Assembly: GCF_000002235.5 (NCBI RefSeq)
Contig: NW_022145547.1
Span: 2,166,001-2,230,000, forward strand
DNA from: Strongylocentrotus purpuratus
Taxonomy: Eukaryota; Echinodermata; Echinoidea; Camarodonta; Strongylocentrotidae
Direction of reading: 5' to 3'
DNA length: 64,000 nt
The notes beneath the pieces were generated by a model. That model had not been told where the DNA came from. It saw only the letters and a list, made by a program, of their open reading frames with translations, and ran no database searches. Shown here piece by piece: positions 25,001 to 39,500 of this stretch. The position numbers and the translations under genes are program-made. Numbering within the stretch: position 1 is the first letter of the stretch; each line of letters begins with the position of its first letter.

Positions 25001-27762
25001 GTTTCGTAGACATCGTAGGAGGCTACGGGCTACGATGTTTGTGTTTACATTATCTACGAGCATCGTGCCATTTCTTGTATTGGACCTCGGGGGCAGACCG
25101 GATCACATCCGTACAGAGGCTGTTCGGAGATTGTACGGAAATCGTGCAATTTCAGTGCAACACCCGTGCAGTCTCTGCAACCTCCGTACGTAAATCTTAC
25201 GGAGCTCGTGCAGCTTCCGTGCAGAGGTTGCGCGGAGAAGGCGCGGTGACCGTGCAGCCTCCGTGCAGTTTTTTTCGGCGTCTGTTTCCCCATGTTCACT
25301 AAAAAATCGTGCGTTTGCTGCACGATCAGCGTGAGGCCTCCACGAAATGCCCGTGCGGGGATTGTGCAATGCCACCTACGACATGTGTACGGGATACAGG
25401 CTTACGATTTTTCAAATTTGTTTATGCCTGGATTATATTTGGCCTGCGATTAGTCTACGGAGCCCGTATCCCCTTTTCCGTGCGGCCTCTGTGCGGAGGC
25501 AGAAGGCGGCCGTGAGATTTTCGTACGTATTCACGGGCTCCGCAGCCTTTACGATTTTGTTTCGCGAGAAGTTAAACAAATTTGAAAAAGTCGTAAGCCC
25601 GTAGCCCGTATACATGTCGTAGGTGGCATTGCACAATCCCCGCACGGGCATCGCCTGGAGGCCTCGCACTGATTGTGCAGCAAACGTACGATTTTTCGGT
25701 GAAAATGGGAGCAAAAAAAAATCGTACAGAGATTGTAGACTCGTGGGGCATTCGCACGGCCATTGCACAGCTATCACAAGGTTGCTGCTCGCTGTCCGTG
25801 CAGTATCCGTGATACTGAGCATTCATCCCGCGCCTTCTCCGCGCAACCTTTGCACGGAAGATCCACGGGCTCCGTACGATTCCGTGCGGAGGCTGCGGAG
25901 ACTGCACGGCTACTGCATTCAAAATGCACGATTTGCGTACAATCTCCGAGCAGCCTCTGTACGGATTTGCCCCGTCCTGCCCCCGAGGGTCAATACAATA
26001 AATGGCACGATACTCGTAAATAATGTAAACACAAACATCGTAGCCCGTAGCCTCCTACGATGTCTACGAAAAATCGTATACTAATTTATCGTACGGCGCC
26101 CGGGGCAAATGTAATCCAGGCATTAACTCCTCGCGAAACAAAATCGTAGTCGCCGCGGAGCCGGTGAATCCGTACGAAAATCTCACGGCCGCCTCCTGCC
26201 TCCGCACAGAGGCCGCACGGAAAAGGGGATACGGGCAGGATACGGGCTCCGTAGACTAATCGCAGGCCAAATGTAATCCAGGCATACGTGACCAAACAGT
26301 TATTCTTAAAACAGTTCATACCTCCCACGTCACCTCTAGCTCTTTAGGGTTGATGGCTGAAACTAGTAGTCCAGTTGGAGAAGCACTGGGTTCTGAAGAT
26401 AAACAATTATAAAGAAGATGCATGAACATGCATGTTTTGTAAAAGACAGTTCTCTGTCACTTTTTCGAAAGAAAGAACAATTAAAAAAAATGTATGGAAT
26501 GGAAAATACAAACATTTCTACGAACATATTTTACTCATAACTAGATAAGTTAATGATTTCAATGGAAAGTGCATAACTATCCTAAATGTACATCTAAATG
26601 TACAAATCAATTACCAATGCAAATACAATGTACCTGTAGATGTATGTTTAAAAAATTTAAAACTCCAACACACTCAATTATTTTTCTTCTGAGCATAACT
26701 TACTTCTACAGAGAGTTACAGTGTCGTTCCTAGAAGAATCGGGTCCTGTTCCACCTGTACCTTCCCTCACTGCTGCTACACGAAACCTGTAATCTGTGTC
26801 GGGTGTCAGGTTAATAACGATGGCTGATGTTGTGGGTTGGTCTACTCTCTGATCCGTTACCCAGTCACCATCCTTCTTTACAAAGACATCATATCCTACC
26901 AGAGGAGGATCACCTACGTCATCTTCTTCAGACCATGCATTCCATCGAAGACCAATTGTAGTTGACGTAGTGCTCACTATCACTGGTGCTTTCTCAATGA
27001 CTGGCAGAACTGAACAAAAACAAACAGAGACAGTAATACTTAATATAATTTTTTTGTTGAAATAACCGTCAAAATCAATGACACGCCTATAATGGAAGTT
27101 CTTCCACCAAGTCAATATGTATATTAAATTTACCAAAGTACACAGGAATTCTATACTGACACCTAAAAGAGCTGCTAATGTATGATGCAGATAATGTGCA
27201 TACGTTGTCTTTGAGCGAGTCTGAATCCGATGACAGGGTTCATAAAACATTGTAAAGCACTGAGATACATCGTAGGTGTATCAAGTGCTACATAAGCCCA
27301 GAATATCAAATATTAAAATATAAAGTTCATTGATTAATTCACATGTAGGGCTTATGTATGGGTCAATGTACAGGATGCCACTTGCATGTAGAAACAACTA
27401 TATCAATACAAGAACATACATTCCGTGTTAAAGAGTTACTAAATTACAAATTCATGTTTACTTGTGTTCATCTGTAATTATATAATGTATATAGAGGACA
27501 TATATATAATTGTTTGGTCCGAAATGGTTATGTTCATGATGCTTTACTATGTTTGAGTGATATTAAGTTTGTATGCCATGTGTTCGTACAATGTATTGGT
27601 TTATGTATGTGTTTGCACTTCAGAACCTGAAGAAGGCCTCACAAGTCAAAAGCTCGTAATAAAATAGTAAAGTACAGCTACGTCTCACGTTCCTAGACCA
27701 TTTTCTTCACGCCTACATATTCTGGAACACCTGTTGTCATGTCAGAGTTCAGAATTCTCGCA

Positions 27763-27793
<31 letters not shown>

Positions 27794-30700
27794 GACATAA
27801 ATGTACATCAAAAATTAAAAAAATATGTGATGTTTAACAAAAGTCAACATGAATTTGTAATTTAGTAACTTTTAATATTATTAGATAGCAGTTTATTCAG
27901 TAAACCACCTAGGCTCTGCCATTTGTTTGTATTACTGAAGGCTTCACACACATTTTGCAACATATGTCTGTTGATGTTGTTACAGTTTTTGAGGATGTTG
28001 TTGCTGTTGTTGAGGTTGCTTTTGTTGCAGCTGTTATTGTTGTGGTGGTCGGGGTTGGTGGTGTAGTTGTGTTGTCATTCATGTTGTAACAGTTGTTGTT
28101 GTTGTTGTTATTACATGGCGAGGGAAGGCATGTGCAGGGGCGTACGCAGGGGGGGGGGGTTTGGGGGTTCAAACCCCCCTTTTGTATTTTTATGTGTGTA
28201 AACCCCCCTAAAAAAACCTAAACCCCCCCCCCCCTTTGGTTTTTTTTTTGGTTTTTTTGTTGTAATTATAAAAAAAAAAAAAAAAAAAAAAATATGCCCA
28301 CGCCTAACATAAAAAAGGTGACCTTACCCCCCCCCCCCCCCCAACGAAGAAAATTGTCAAATTGTCAAATTTCGAGACCAAAAAAAAAAAAAAAAAGTGT
28401 CCGCTTACCCCCCCCCCCCCACTGAGCGACTTTTCGGCCGGCGCGATTTTGGGCCCGATTTTAAACCCCCCCCCCCCCTTGAAAAAATCCTGCGTACGCC
28501 CCTGGGCATGTGCCTGCCTCTTCCTTTGCCATGACAGTTATAAAAAAAAAAACAGAGCCTCCAACAACATAACTGATGCAATCCCCTGTTTTGGCCCTGT
28601 AACCATGGATGAAGACAGAACGACTGAGAATAATTCTGCATCTAAAGAAAGTGAATTCATACTTTCTATTAAACAGGTATCTTACAGATGTACATTAGAG
28701 TAAACTGATGTCATGCAGTTTGCATGCTCACCATAGGTTGCGTTGGTAATAAGCGCACTGGGGTAACCTGTATATTCAACAATAAGAGTACACTCGTATC
28801 CCCCATCTTCCTGTGGATACACACTATCCACATCAAAGACAACAGCTCGTTCTGACCCTGAGACAGTGCTTGATCTCCTGGTGATTCCTGTCCTGTCATA
28901 GGTGCTTCCAGTCTGTCTGTAAAGATCAACTGAGGATGCATCGGGAAGTGGGATACCCTCAACATAACATGTGAAGGTAGATGGCTGGTATGGGTTCACT
29001 CTCAATGGAACCAATCTCGATATTCCTGTCAAGAACCAAGACGATGAAATAAGAAAGAAGAACATTAAATAATACACACAGTTTGACACACACAAAATCT
29101 ATTTGCTTTATGTAATAATAACTAACAATACATGGGGAACAAATTTTACATGCACTTTATAAGACATTAACCTATCCTGATATTCATGAATAAAAGAATG
29201 GATTCGTTTGTATAAGAAAGAATGAACAATTACTTATAATATTGATATTCCTGTCAAAAACAAAGCAAAAATACAAAAAATTCAATACAAATATACATGT
29301 CTGCACCAATAGAAGATTGCAACTCAGTCACTTCGTTATATCAGTGTTTAGATCCAGAACTATAGGCAAGATCATAAAAAACTACCACAAATACACTTGT
29401 ACATGTACATGCAGGTTTACCTAAACAAGAGAAGATATCAATCTGATTATTTTGTTTAAAGTCGAATGTCGAATTGATTAATGTATATCAATGCAATACT
29501 CCTGGTCTGTTAATCGTACATGCTTCGTGATACCACTGACTTTTACCAATCAAGATGTCTTTCCACTGGAGAAAATTATTTTTGTATTACAGTCAAACCT
29601 GTCTTAGCGATCACCTGTCTATAACGACCACTTAAAATCCCCCCTGTGAAATTTCATGTAGTTAAGAGCCTGTGCACAACGACCACCTCCCTAACGCGAC
29701 CAGCGGCCACTAATTTTGCTTCCGCTAGCCACCGGAAATGCCCACACAACGACAGTCAGGGCTAGCCATGTAGCGACCAGCAACATTAGCGCTTGAGTAA
29801 TTTCGTTCACTCGCTCTGCTGTATACGGCTCGCACAGCGGGAGCCTGTAAAGCTAGATCTAACGGTCATTTACACACACAAAATAAATCAACCCCAAGCT
29901 TTTATTCAAACTTCAATCAAAACATTTAATGACCGACAGGATAGGGACAGGACAGGATAGGGATATTGAAAACATAACTACACAGCGTCAGACAATGAAC
30001 TTCGCGATCGATGACTCGACCGGCCTGTGAGAGGCCTGGTTAGTGGGCGTACATTCATTTCTTTAAAACAAAATTTAATATGCCTACAAATTCAAAAATC
30101 CTGGACAATCCCCCCCCCCCCCCCCAAAAAAAGAAGAATGTTAAATCATTTTGTATTTTTATTATGACTTTTTTTCAACACCAAAAAAGAAACTTGGGTT
30201 GTTAGATTTATTGATTGGCTAAAAAGGTGGCCAATTACGCCGACCTGTCTAAAAAGACCACCTGTCTACAACGACTACTTTTTGTATATCCCTTGGGCGA
30301 TCGCTATAGACAGGGTTGACCGTACAAAGATTAACCAATAACTGATAATCATTTGGAGGGGAGGGGGGGGGGGTTGTTTTTTTTACATTTAACTTCCGCT
30401 TACTGCGTGTAAAATGGAGTAGAAACTTCATTAAAATAAAGAATTGACTTTATACAGAGCAAACAAAACAAAATATTTTGAACTATGCCCAAGTGTCTGC
30501 AACAAACAAGAATTATAATCATGGCTGAACAAGGGAACAAAACAGAAACATTACATGCTAGGTATAATTACTTTGACTGCAGCTCGGTTCAATCCAGCTA
30601 TCAAGGCATTGTCCCTTACAAAGACCCCTCTCCGTCTCACAAGCCTCTTGAGCACAGTGACATTGCTGAAGACAATCCGAACCAAAGGTATCCCCTTCAC

Positions 30701-33528
30701 ACTCTGAACAAATAAAACACAGTTCATGTTTATATTGGAGACATCTGGTCAATGATTATTATTGAATACTAAAGGCAAACATAACTTTTGCTCGGGTCTA
30801 CTTCTACGCATGAAATTAACAATGGAACAAGCAGTTGGCACACACCCTTTTTCAGATTATTAAACTTTCCCTCCATCAATGAAAACACTTTAAATGGAGT
30901 ACTTTGTCATGATATATTTTGGGTGAATCCAAACAATGAATACGATATATTAAACAAATATTTACGGCTAATTTTTTACCTCACTATTCAAATTAAAATA
31001 CATGTAAATGTTGCTCCTCGGTGTTCTTGAGATTGCACTATATATGCCCCTCGCTTTTTTCTAGGGGCATAGTATAGTTACAACATCACGTTCGGCGAAT
31101 AATCACCATAGTAACCATGCCCTCCAAAGAAGTCAATATGTGTCTACTAGAATCCCCCTCCAGAGTATACATTATAACAATGTATTTACTATCTCAGCAT
31201 TGTGTACATAATATATGGTTGATATGACCAGGATATGACCAATGTACATACTCTACATGTACATGTATTTATGAGCGTTCATAAAGGGTACATAAAACAA
31301 AATACCGGTGTGTCAATTAGCACACTGTACCATTCACGTATGTACATGTTGTATGTAGACTTGTGATAAATAGGAATTGATATGCAAAATTCAACACGCT
31401 TAAATGAAAAACAGAATTTTACCTTGACAAATGACCTGGCCACTGCGTACTTTGTATCCTAGAGCACACTTCTGCTCAGGGCACTCTCCAGTACCTTTAC
31501 CACATGGTTCATCATTCAAGCAATGACATTTATCAGTGCATTGAGATCCATAGTAACTGGCTTCACATTCATCTGGAACTGAGGATGATAAGAAAATATT
31601 TTAGAAATCACAATTTAACAAACACCAGCAAATAATATTAGGTGGAGTCCACAAAAATATGGTTGTTTCCATTACAATATTCTTTTCCTCGAAACTAGTG
31701 ATTTTAACATTTGTATCCTTGTAACTAGTTTGGATTTTTTCCTAGCACTATATACAAACTTCAATTATGGCACATAATCCTGAATTTAACCGTGCCTTCA
31801 CTATTAGTTTATCTACTTGTAGAAGTAGAAGGCATTCTTGTCATCCATGAACATAATGAAAATGGAATACATTGGACCCTAAAACAAAGCTTGATCTGGA
31901 TATGTCTACAAAAATATATACAGTGCGTTCCAGAAAAAACGAAACCGAGAATTATCGATGTTTTATCATAATTTAGTCACAATTATAATTGATAAATGAT
32001 ACATATTTGTAAAGCTTAGATCTTCCTCTTTCATGCATCACATATTAGGCATATTTTACGCATGAGTGATGAAAATGAATTTGAAGAGAGGAAACAAAAA
32101 AAGTCATTTGGCGTATCTGAATTTCAAAGAGAAAATCACATTTTGTAAGATGAGTTTCTGACCTTTCATATGACACCTCAGTCAGGAAAAGTGAGCTAGG
32201 AATAGCAGAGTTCTGTTTGTTTAAAGTAGTGCTTGCATTTCCATAGTTTCATTTAATAAATGAATTCGTTTTCACTGGCTGCCTGCCGTAGCAACAAACG
32301 GCATTAACAAAATACTTAACTCCGTTTCGTTGACATTCACACGAAAGACTTCATGCATGGCTGATTGTCAACGAAATGGAGTTAAGTCTTTCCCTTTGAA
32401 ATTCAGAGACAGTCCGCCAAATGAATTGTTGGTTTCCTCTCTTCAAATTCATTTTAATCAATCATGCGTCATATGAGTTCCATAAAATAAAGAGGAGTAT
32501 CTAAGCATTCCAAATATGTGTCAATTATTAATTATTAATGTGACTAAGTTATGATAAAACATCGATAATTCTCGGTTTCGTTTTTTCTGGGACGCACTGT
32601 ATAATAACTTCAAATGAAAACTTTAACTACTGAGTTATCTTATTCCAGTATTGCAGGAGCAATCCGGTTCATATAGGCATAGGTAAACAAAAATAAAAGG
32701 AAGTTTGTTACAAAGTTGCAGTGTACATGTAAACATTCTGATGTATCTTATTTGGGGAGAGCATTCATGTCATATTATGTATTATCATTGCTGACATACG
32801 CGTACGCAGAGGGGGGAGGGGGGGTGGTTTGGGGTTTTGGGGTTAACCCCCCCCCCCCTCTTGAGTTTTTTTATGTGTATGTTTTGTGAACCCCCCCCCC
32901 CCCACTTCCTTTTTTTTTTATTAAAAAAAAAAAAAAAAAATTACCCCCCCAATGGAACGTAATGTCAAATTTCAAATTTCGAGACCCCCCCCCCAAAAAA
33001 AGTGTCCGCTTACCCCCCCCCCCCCCTCCCACTGAGCGAATTTTCGGGAGCAAATTTTGGGCCCGATTTTAAAACCCCTCGCTTGAAAAAATCCTGCTGA
33101 CCATGACTTACTTTGACAGTTGACCCCAGACCAGCCAGTCTGACATTCACCTGTACATGTTCCACTGTAGATATCACATGATGAACCACAGTGGCATGTC
33201 TGTGAACATCCTGGACCATATGTACCAATGGTACATACTGTAAATGAATTCAGAGTATAAAATCAAGATGGACAGATACAATACATGAATCAGATACAGA
33301 GAAAAAAAATATTGTGCGTGTTACAATAACTTCTTATTAATCAATCTTCATCTCCTCCTCCTCATCCTTCTTCTCAAACTTTTCCCCCTTCTTCTGAAAC
33401 TTCTCCTTCTCCTTTTTTTTTTTTCTGTTTCCCCCACTTGTATTTTCTTGTTCTTGTCCTTGTTCTTGTTCTTCCTCTTCTTCTTCTTCTTCTTCTTCTT
33501 CTTCTTCTTCTTCTTCTTCTTCTCCTGA

Positions 33529-33575
<47 letters not shown>

Positions 33576-36500
33576 TTCTTCTTCTTCTTCTTCTTCTTCT
33601 TCTTCTTCTTCTTCTACTTGTTTGTCCACTGAGTTGCCCCTGACCTCACTCATGAATTTAGCCACATTAGTGTCTGTTCTATCTATGGTCTATAATAGTG
33701 TCACTATTAGAAGTTGAGCACAATAAAATAACTTCAGAAGGCCTCCTTGCAGGGGCGTAAATCCGTACCGAGGAGTGTGGGGGGGGGGATGATCGGCGAT
33801 AGCCATCACATACTAGCACGAGCACACGCCCACACGAATTAACGCAAGCGCGCGCGATCGCGCACGCACAAACACACAACACACAAACGCACAAACGCAC
33901 ACGCACACACACACAAACGAACAAACAACAAACACTATTAAAAAAAGCAGACGATTCGTTGTAAAATAATCCTCGTCTGAATTCAGTTCCCCCCCCCCCC
34001 CCTCTCGCGCAAAGCGCGGAAGCTTTTGAGTTTCATAAAATCATTAGAGAAAGAAGACGATTCGTTGTACCGTTCTCGACTCTTAATCCTCGTCTGAATT
34101 CAGTTCCCCCCCCCCTCCCCTCCCGCGCAAAGCGCGGACGCTTTTACGTTTCATTAAATCATTAGAGAAAGAAGACGATTCGTTGTATCGTTCTCGACTT
34201 TTAATCCTCATCTGAATTCAGTTTTTCCCTTCCCCCGCCCGCGCGAAGCGCGGAAGCTTTTACGTTTCATTAAATCATTAGAGAAAGAAGACGATTCGTT
34301 GTACCATTCTCGACTCTGAATTTCTTTAAAAAGGGGATGGGTTTTTTTTCTCTCTCTCTCTGTGGACTCGTGAGAAATGTAAAAAGGAGGTTGTAAAACA
34401 TCTTGAATATCATAGAAAAATTGATCAAATCTCGGGATCAAATTCCTGAAATTCCTGCTAGCTTTGAAAGCTCATTCAGGATTATTTCATATTGAAAAGT
34501 AAAAGCATTGGCCCCCAGTCCCCCTCGATCGACTAGAGCTCACCTGAAATTTGGGGGGGGGGGTGTGATACATTTAGCAGTGTTCGGGATTTCGGGGGGG
34601 GGGGGTCTCCAAGGCAGGAAAAGCCAGCGAAAAGCCAGCGAAAGGGGGATTCAGAAATGTTGGCAGTCCTGAGATAGGGTGGGGGGGGGGGCTGCTTTCA
34701 AAGGGAGGGGCGCACTTTACGTCTGGGCTATAATAATACCTTGCAAAATAACGAAACCTTATTCTGAAGTTCATGAAGTGCTTGTTCGCGCACGTCGCGC
34801 AACTATTCTTAATGATAGTGACATACTGTATACGTGTAGGCTATACAGTAATTATACATACATTAAAAAAAAAAACTCATTTCTCATGCATTATGCTGAA
34901 ATTGAAACGATCACATTTTTTTCTTCTTCTTCTTCTTCCTTTTTTTCTCTCGTTTTTTTGTAATATCAGGGGGGGATGATTGTACAGGCCATCCCCCCTA
35001 CTTCAAGCCAGGGGGGGGGATGCAGCCCCCCATCCCCCCGGGATTTACGCCCCTGCCTCCTTGAAACATGTATTTTCCACTAGTATAATTTGAGCAGAAT
35101 TAATATTGAAGACTTACGTGTGTTACATGCAAGACCATGGGCACCGACGTCACATGAACATCCATAAGGATCAGGTAGGCAAAAAAGATACCCATGACAT
35201 TTTGTGGCAGAATCATCTCTATTTGTACATTGAATCTCGCAGTTCAATCCAAATCGATTCCCACCATCGGGCCTACAAACTGAAGAAAAAAAAGTTCCAT
35301 TGTTGAAAAAAAATCTTTATAGACTTGCATAAGAAATAAGATTTCTTGAGATAAATTTCAAGTATGATTGCTTTCCTGATATTAAAATATTTGAAATGTA
35401 CATGTAAAATGGATGTATATAACTCTGTTAATTTCAAATGGAATAAGACAACAAATATCTTCCTCAATTCATGTATAAACAGATCAACATAAACATCATT
35501 CTACGTGAAGTTCTACAGTCCCATACTTACTGTCTAAACAATTAGGTCCCTTGAAGTTGTTAGGACAGATACATAGACCAGACTTGTCATCACAGACTCC
35601 ACCATTGTAGCATTTATCACAGATACCATAACACTCAGGAGGACCCCACTTACCAGCAAGGCATTCTAATATGAGATAGCGGGGAGAGAGAAAAATGATC
35701 AATTAAAATATCTGTCACTAAAGATTACATCATAACAAAGCTGAAAATTTATAGAAGATAAGTAGGGTAAATCTTTAAATGTCGAATCCTTTCTTAAGTT
35801 CTCCCTATAATTATACTATGTAATTTATACTAATGCTTTTTTGTTAATGTCAACGTTTCGTGTGAATTGATGTACATTATGTGAAGTATACACCTAAGTG
35901 TTTAACAATTATTTTGTAACTACATGTACTTTGTATTTTGTTTATGTGCTGCCAGTGGAGGCAAATGTTCTATGTTTTGAATATAGATCAATAAAATGAT
36001 CTATCTATCTACAAAGAAAAGGAGAACACAATTTAAAAGTTTGTTAAACAATAATGTACTAATCAAAACTAGAACTAAAGTGTATTTCACTGGCTCTGTC
36101 TCATCCTAAATATTCATGTACATACGGGTAATTTTAAACTACCCGTATGCACAAAATACATATTATGATTAGCTTTTTATCGTTTTAATTTTATAAATCT
36201 TTTGAAATAATCTTTGCATTGGGGAAAGAGCAGTCCATCTTACGATAAGGTGCCATTCCATGAAATCAGACTTGCACATTTTCTACCTGAATGCTCTAAA
36301 CTAACATTTTTGAGAAGTGTAATTCATATTCATTTTTCATAAATAATGATTTATAAATGACTATGTAAAGATCAACATCCATATGTACCTTGCATAATCT
36401 ATGAATCTAAAATTTAGATTTCTCGGCAAAGTATGAAGCAATACTTTTAACATCATCGTAACAAACAAAACTATCTTGGAGAAAAAAATGACCCATTTTA

Positions 36501-39500
36501 ATATTAAAGCCTAGTCTGAATTAGGCAAGAAAACACTTATACACATACCTCTGACGATGAGTCTGTATATTCCTCCTCTATTTTGATCCCTCTCGTTATC
36601 ATAGTAGATCTCATAGATTCCTTGGTCTGATGTCTGGATTGGGTTTGGAAAGCTGATCTGAGTCTGCCCATCAAATAGTGTAAGAACCTCACTTCCATCT
36701 TTCATCCAAGTAATCACAATGTCACTTACATCAGGATTAGAACGAGTATCCATGCTTATCATCACTCCGGAGTCATACACATTGACTGTCTTTGTAAACA
36801 ATCCATCACTTGATATGAATTTAGCTGTTAAAAAGGGATGATAATAATAATTAACACAATAACAAATGTTAACTTTAATACGTTATATTTAGCACCTACA
36901 TGTACATGGCATGTGCACTGTAGCCATTTACTCACTAAAGGAAACAATACATGTATATAAGGCTTGCAGACATGTGTATATTGAAATATATATTGAAAAT
37001 ATTCAATTGCTTATTGCAATAAATATTTTCCTGTTGATATTTTTCAATGACCAGTTTTTGATCATTTTCAATATTAGAACATGGCTACTAGTCTGATGTA
37101 TGTCAAAATCTGTTTGGACTTTTTTTTTTCTTCATGTAAGTACACAACATTAACACAAATGGGCACGTTTCAGGCTCAACGCATTACCGTACATGCTTTG
37201 CTTATGATAACTTTTTAAAGTTTTGTGCTATGTACATGTAAGTCTAAAATTTATTTGAATATTCCTACTCGGGCATCTTCAGATTCATTCTCATTAGATA
37301 TATAAGTATCAAACCTTTGTAAAAGCCATTCTCAAGCATACAATGCTCAAAAGCAGATGCAGAAGTAAAGGGGGGGGGGTGGGGGGGGGGGGTAACGAGC
37401 ACCAATTTATGTGTTCGTGAGAAAATATTTAGTGGCGAATTAGCCGGCGAATAAGCGCGAGAATGGGGGGGGGCGTATGGAGCACCATTTTTTTGTTGGG
37501 GGGGGGCAGGGGTGAGGGCTCGTCTTATTTTTAAAAATAAAAAGGTAAAATTAACGTGACCATCATTTTTTAAAACCTAATTTGGAGGCCAGGGTTGCTG
37601 GCCCAGGCCCCCGGCCTCCGTCCTGGACCAGCCCCTGCAGCAAGCCGAATTGCGAAGATTTTCGAAATAACAATAACAACATAAAAAAATAACATATCTT
37701 AATTTTATTTGTATAACCAAATATGATGTTCGATTCCCTTTTCTACATGATAAAATTTATAGATCTGTTATAGAAATTAGATTTGTGATTAATTTTAATT
37801 CTTCCGTCCTAATTACAAAGCGTGATATTACATGTACATGTACTTACTGATCTATAAAAAACATGTTTGTATTGATATCACGTGCTTTGGATGTTAATTG
37901 ATAACAATCATTGGCAGTTTGAACCGTGATTAATTTTGACTATTCATGTATGACGTACATGTACATGTATTAACTATTATACATGTACAAATGTTAAATC
38001 TATTAAGGATAACAATATAAACTCTATGGAGCAAGGGAAATAGAATTGTCATTCATTTTGACAATTCAGGTATAATCATATATATTCATATACAAATTTG
38101 TCAGTTTTACCTGTTCAGGTTTGAAGTAAAGAGGATATCTGAGAAACAATTCACGAATTTCAAAATCATCAATAACAATACTAAAATGTTTTCCTTAAAT
38201 TGACATCATAATGACCTCAAATGCTATGTGCTCAGAACTTCACTTGGACTAGTCCACTGCAAGAAGCTTCTATATTATACATTAAAGAATACATTTTTAA
38301 AAATAAGGAAATCCTATACTTATTATAAAGAATGGAATAATAAACTTACCATCACTTCGTTGGAAAAATGTAGTAACTCTTGTAACATCTCGAGCGGATT
38401 TAGAAGCCTCACAGTAGAAAGGACCGAAACCATCTCTATCCCATCCATCTCCTGTAGGGAATGTGACCAGTCTGATGAATACACTGCTAGCTCCTGAATG
38501 AATCACATCGTCTGGTGGTGATCTGTTTGTTGTTATGGGTGCCGATCGACCAAATGATAGTGTAGCGTCTGTATCTGGTACACTGGGGTAACATTGATAC
38601 CGCGAAGTACTAGACGAACCTACCTTGGTGTATCCTATGGTCAGCACTGTGATATGAACAACCTCACCTGCAATACCAATAGTGAAGTAATTTCTTTTTA
38701 CTGTATAAGCCTATACTAATTTTCTTTTTCATATGAATTTTGGACTTGGAACCATATGTACTACACCACAATATGACACTTAATTAATAACACAACTTTA
38801 GAATGATCAAAATCTGAATCAATCGATGGGCCGATTGAGAAGTATGGCCTGTGAGGTTAAGCCCCTTTTGGAAAACTAAAGTTTCAATAACGAACTGGAA
38901 TAACAATATTTCAATTTTTCATATTTGTACATATCCACCACACAAATTTAAGTGCTCCATGCGCTCGTGAATACCCAAGCTAGGCTATCGATTTCGGTGC
39001 TTACAGTATTCAGGAAATTCGTTTCTACTAATACCCATTTAACTCTTGGGAGAAGAGTGAACATTTTATATCATACAAAGTTTGATTATTTTGTCCAACT
39101 TTTCAACTATTCTATTCTATTTATTTTCACTGCAAATTTTTATTTGATATTCGTGCAAGCATCGTTGAGCTCTCCCGCGAACAAAAGTTGCCATATGCGC
39201 ACATGTTCATATGCCTGTACAGGGGCGGCGGAGCGATTTCCAAACTGGGGGAGGGGGGGGGGGTACAAAAAAAAAAAGGCACCTAAACAGGGAAATCACA
39301 AAGCTAAAATATACAATTTTGTATAAGTTGGTATACATCCTTTGGGGAAAATTGCTCTCAGTCGCTTTAAATTAGGGGCAAGTTTAATGATGAGAGGAAA
39401 AGGGGAAACTTATCGAAAGGGATAAGACACTATTTAGAAAAGAAAAGGAGCACGTGTCAAAATACAATCGGTTATTATCAGAGGTGACAATGGGGCACTT

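Noticed and set aside
25039..26328. Many overlapping 60-150-codon frames rich in Cys and Arg
   Set aside because: Produced by the GC-rich foldback element; frames exist on both strands at the same place and have no domain.
33348..33665. Poly-Glu/poly-Lys frame
   Set aside because: Translation of the (TTC)n microsatellite.
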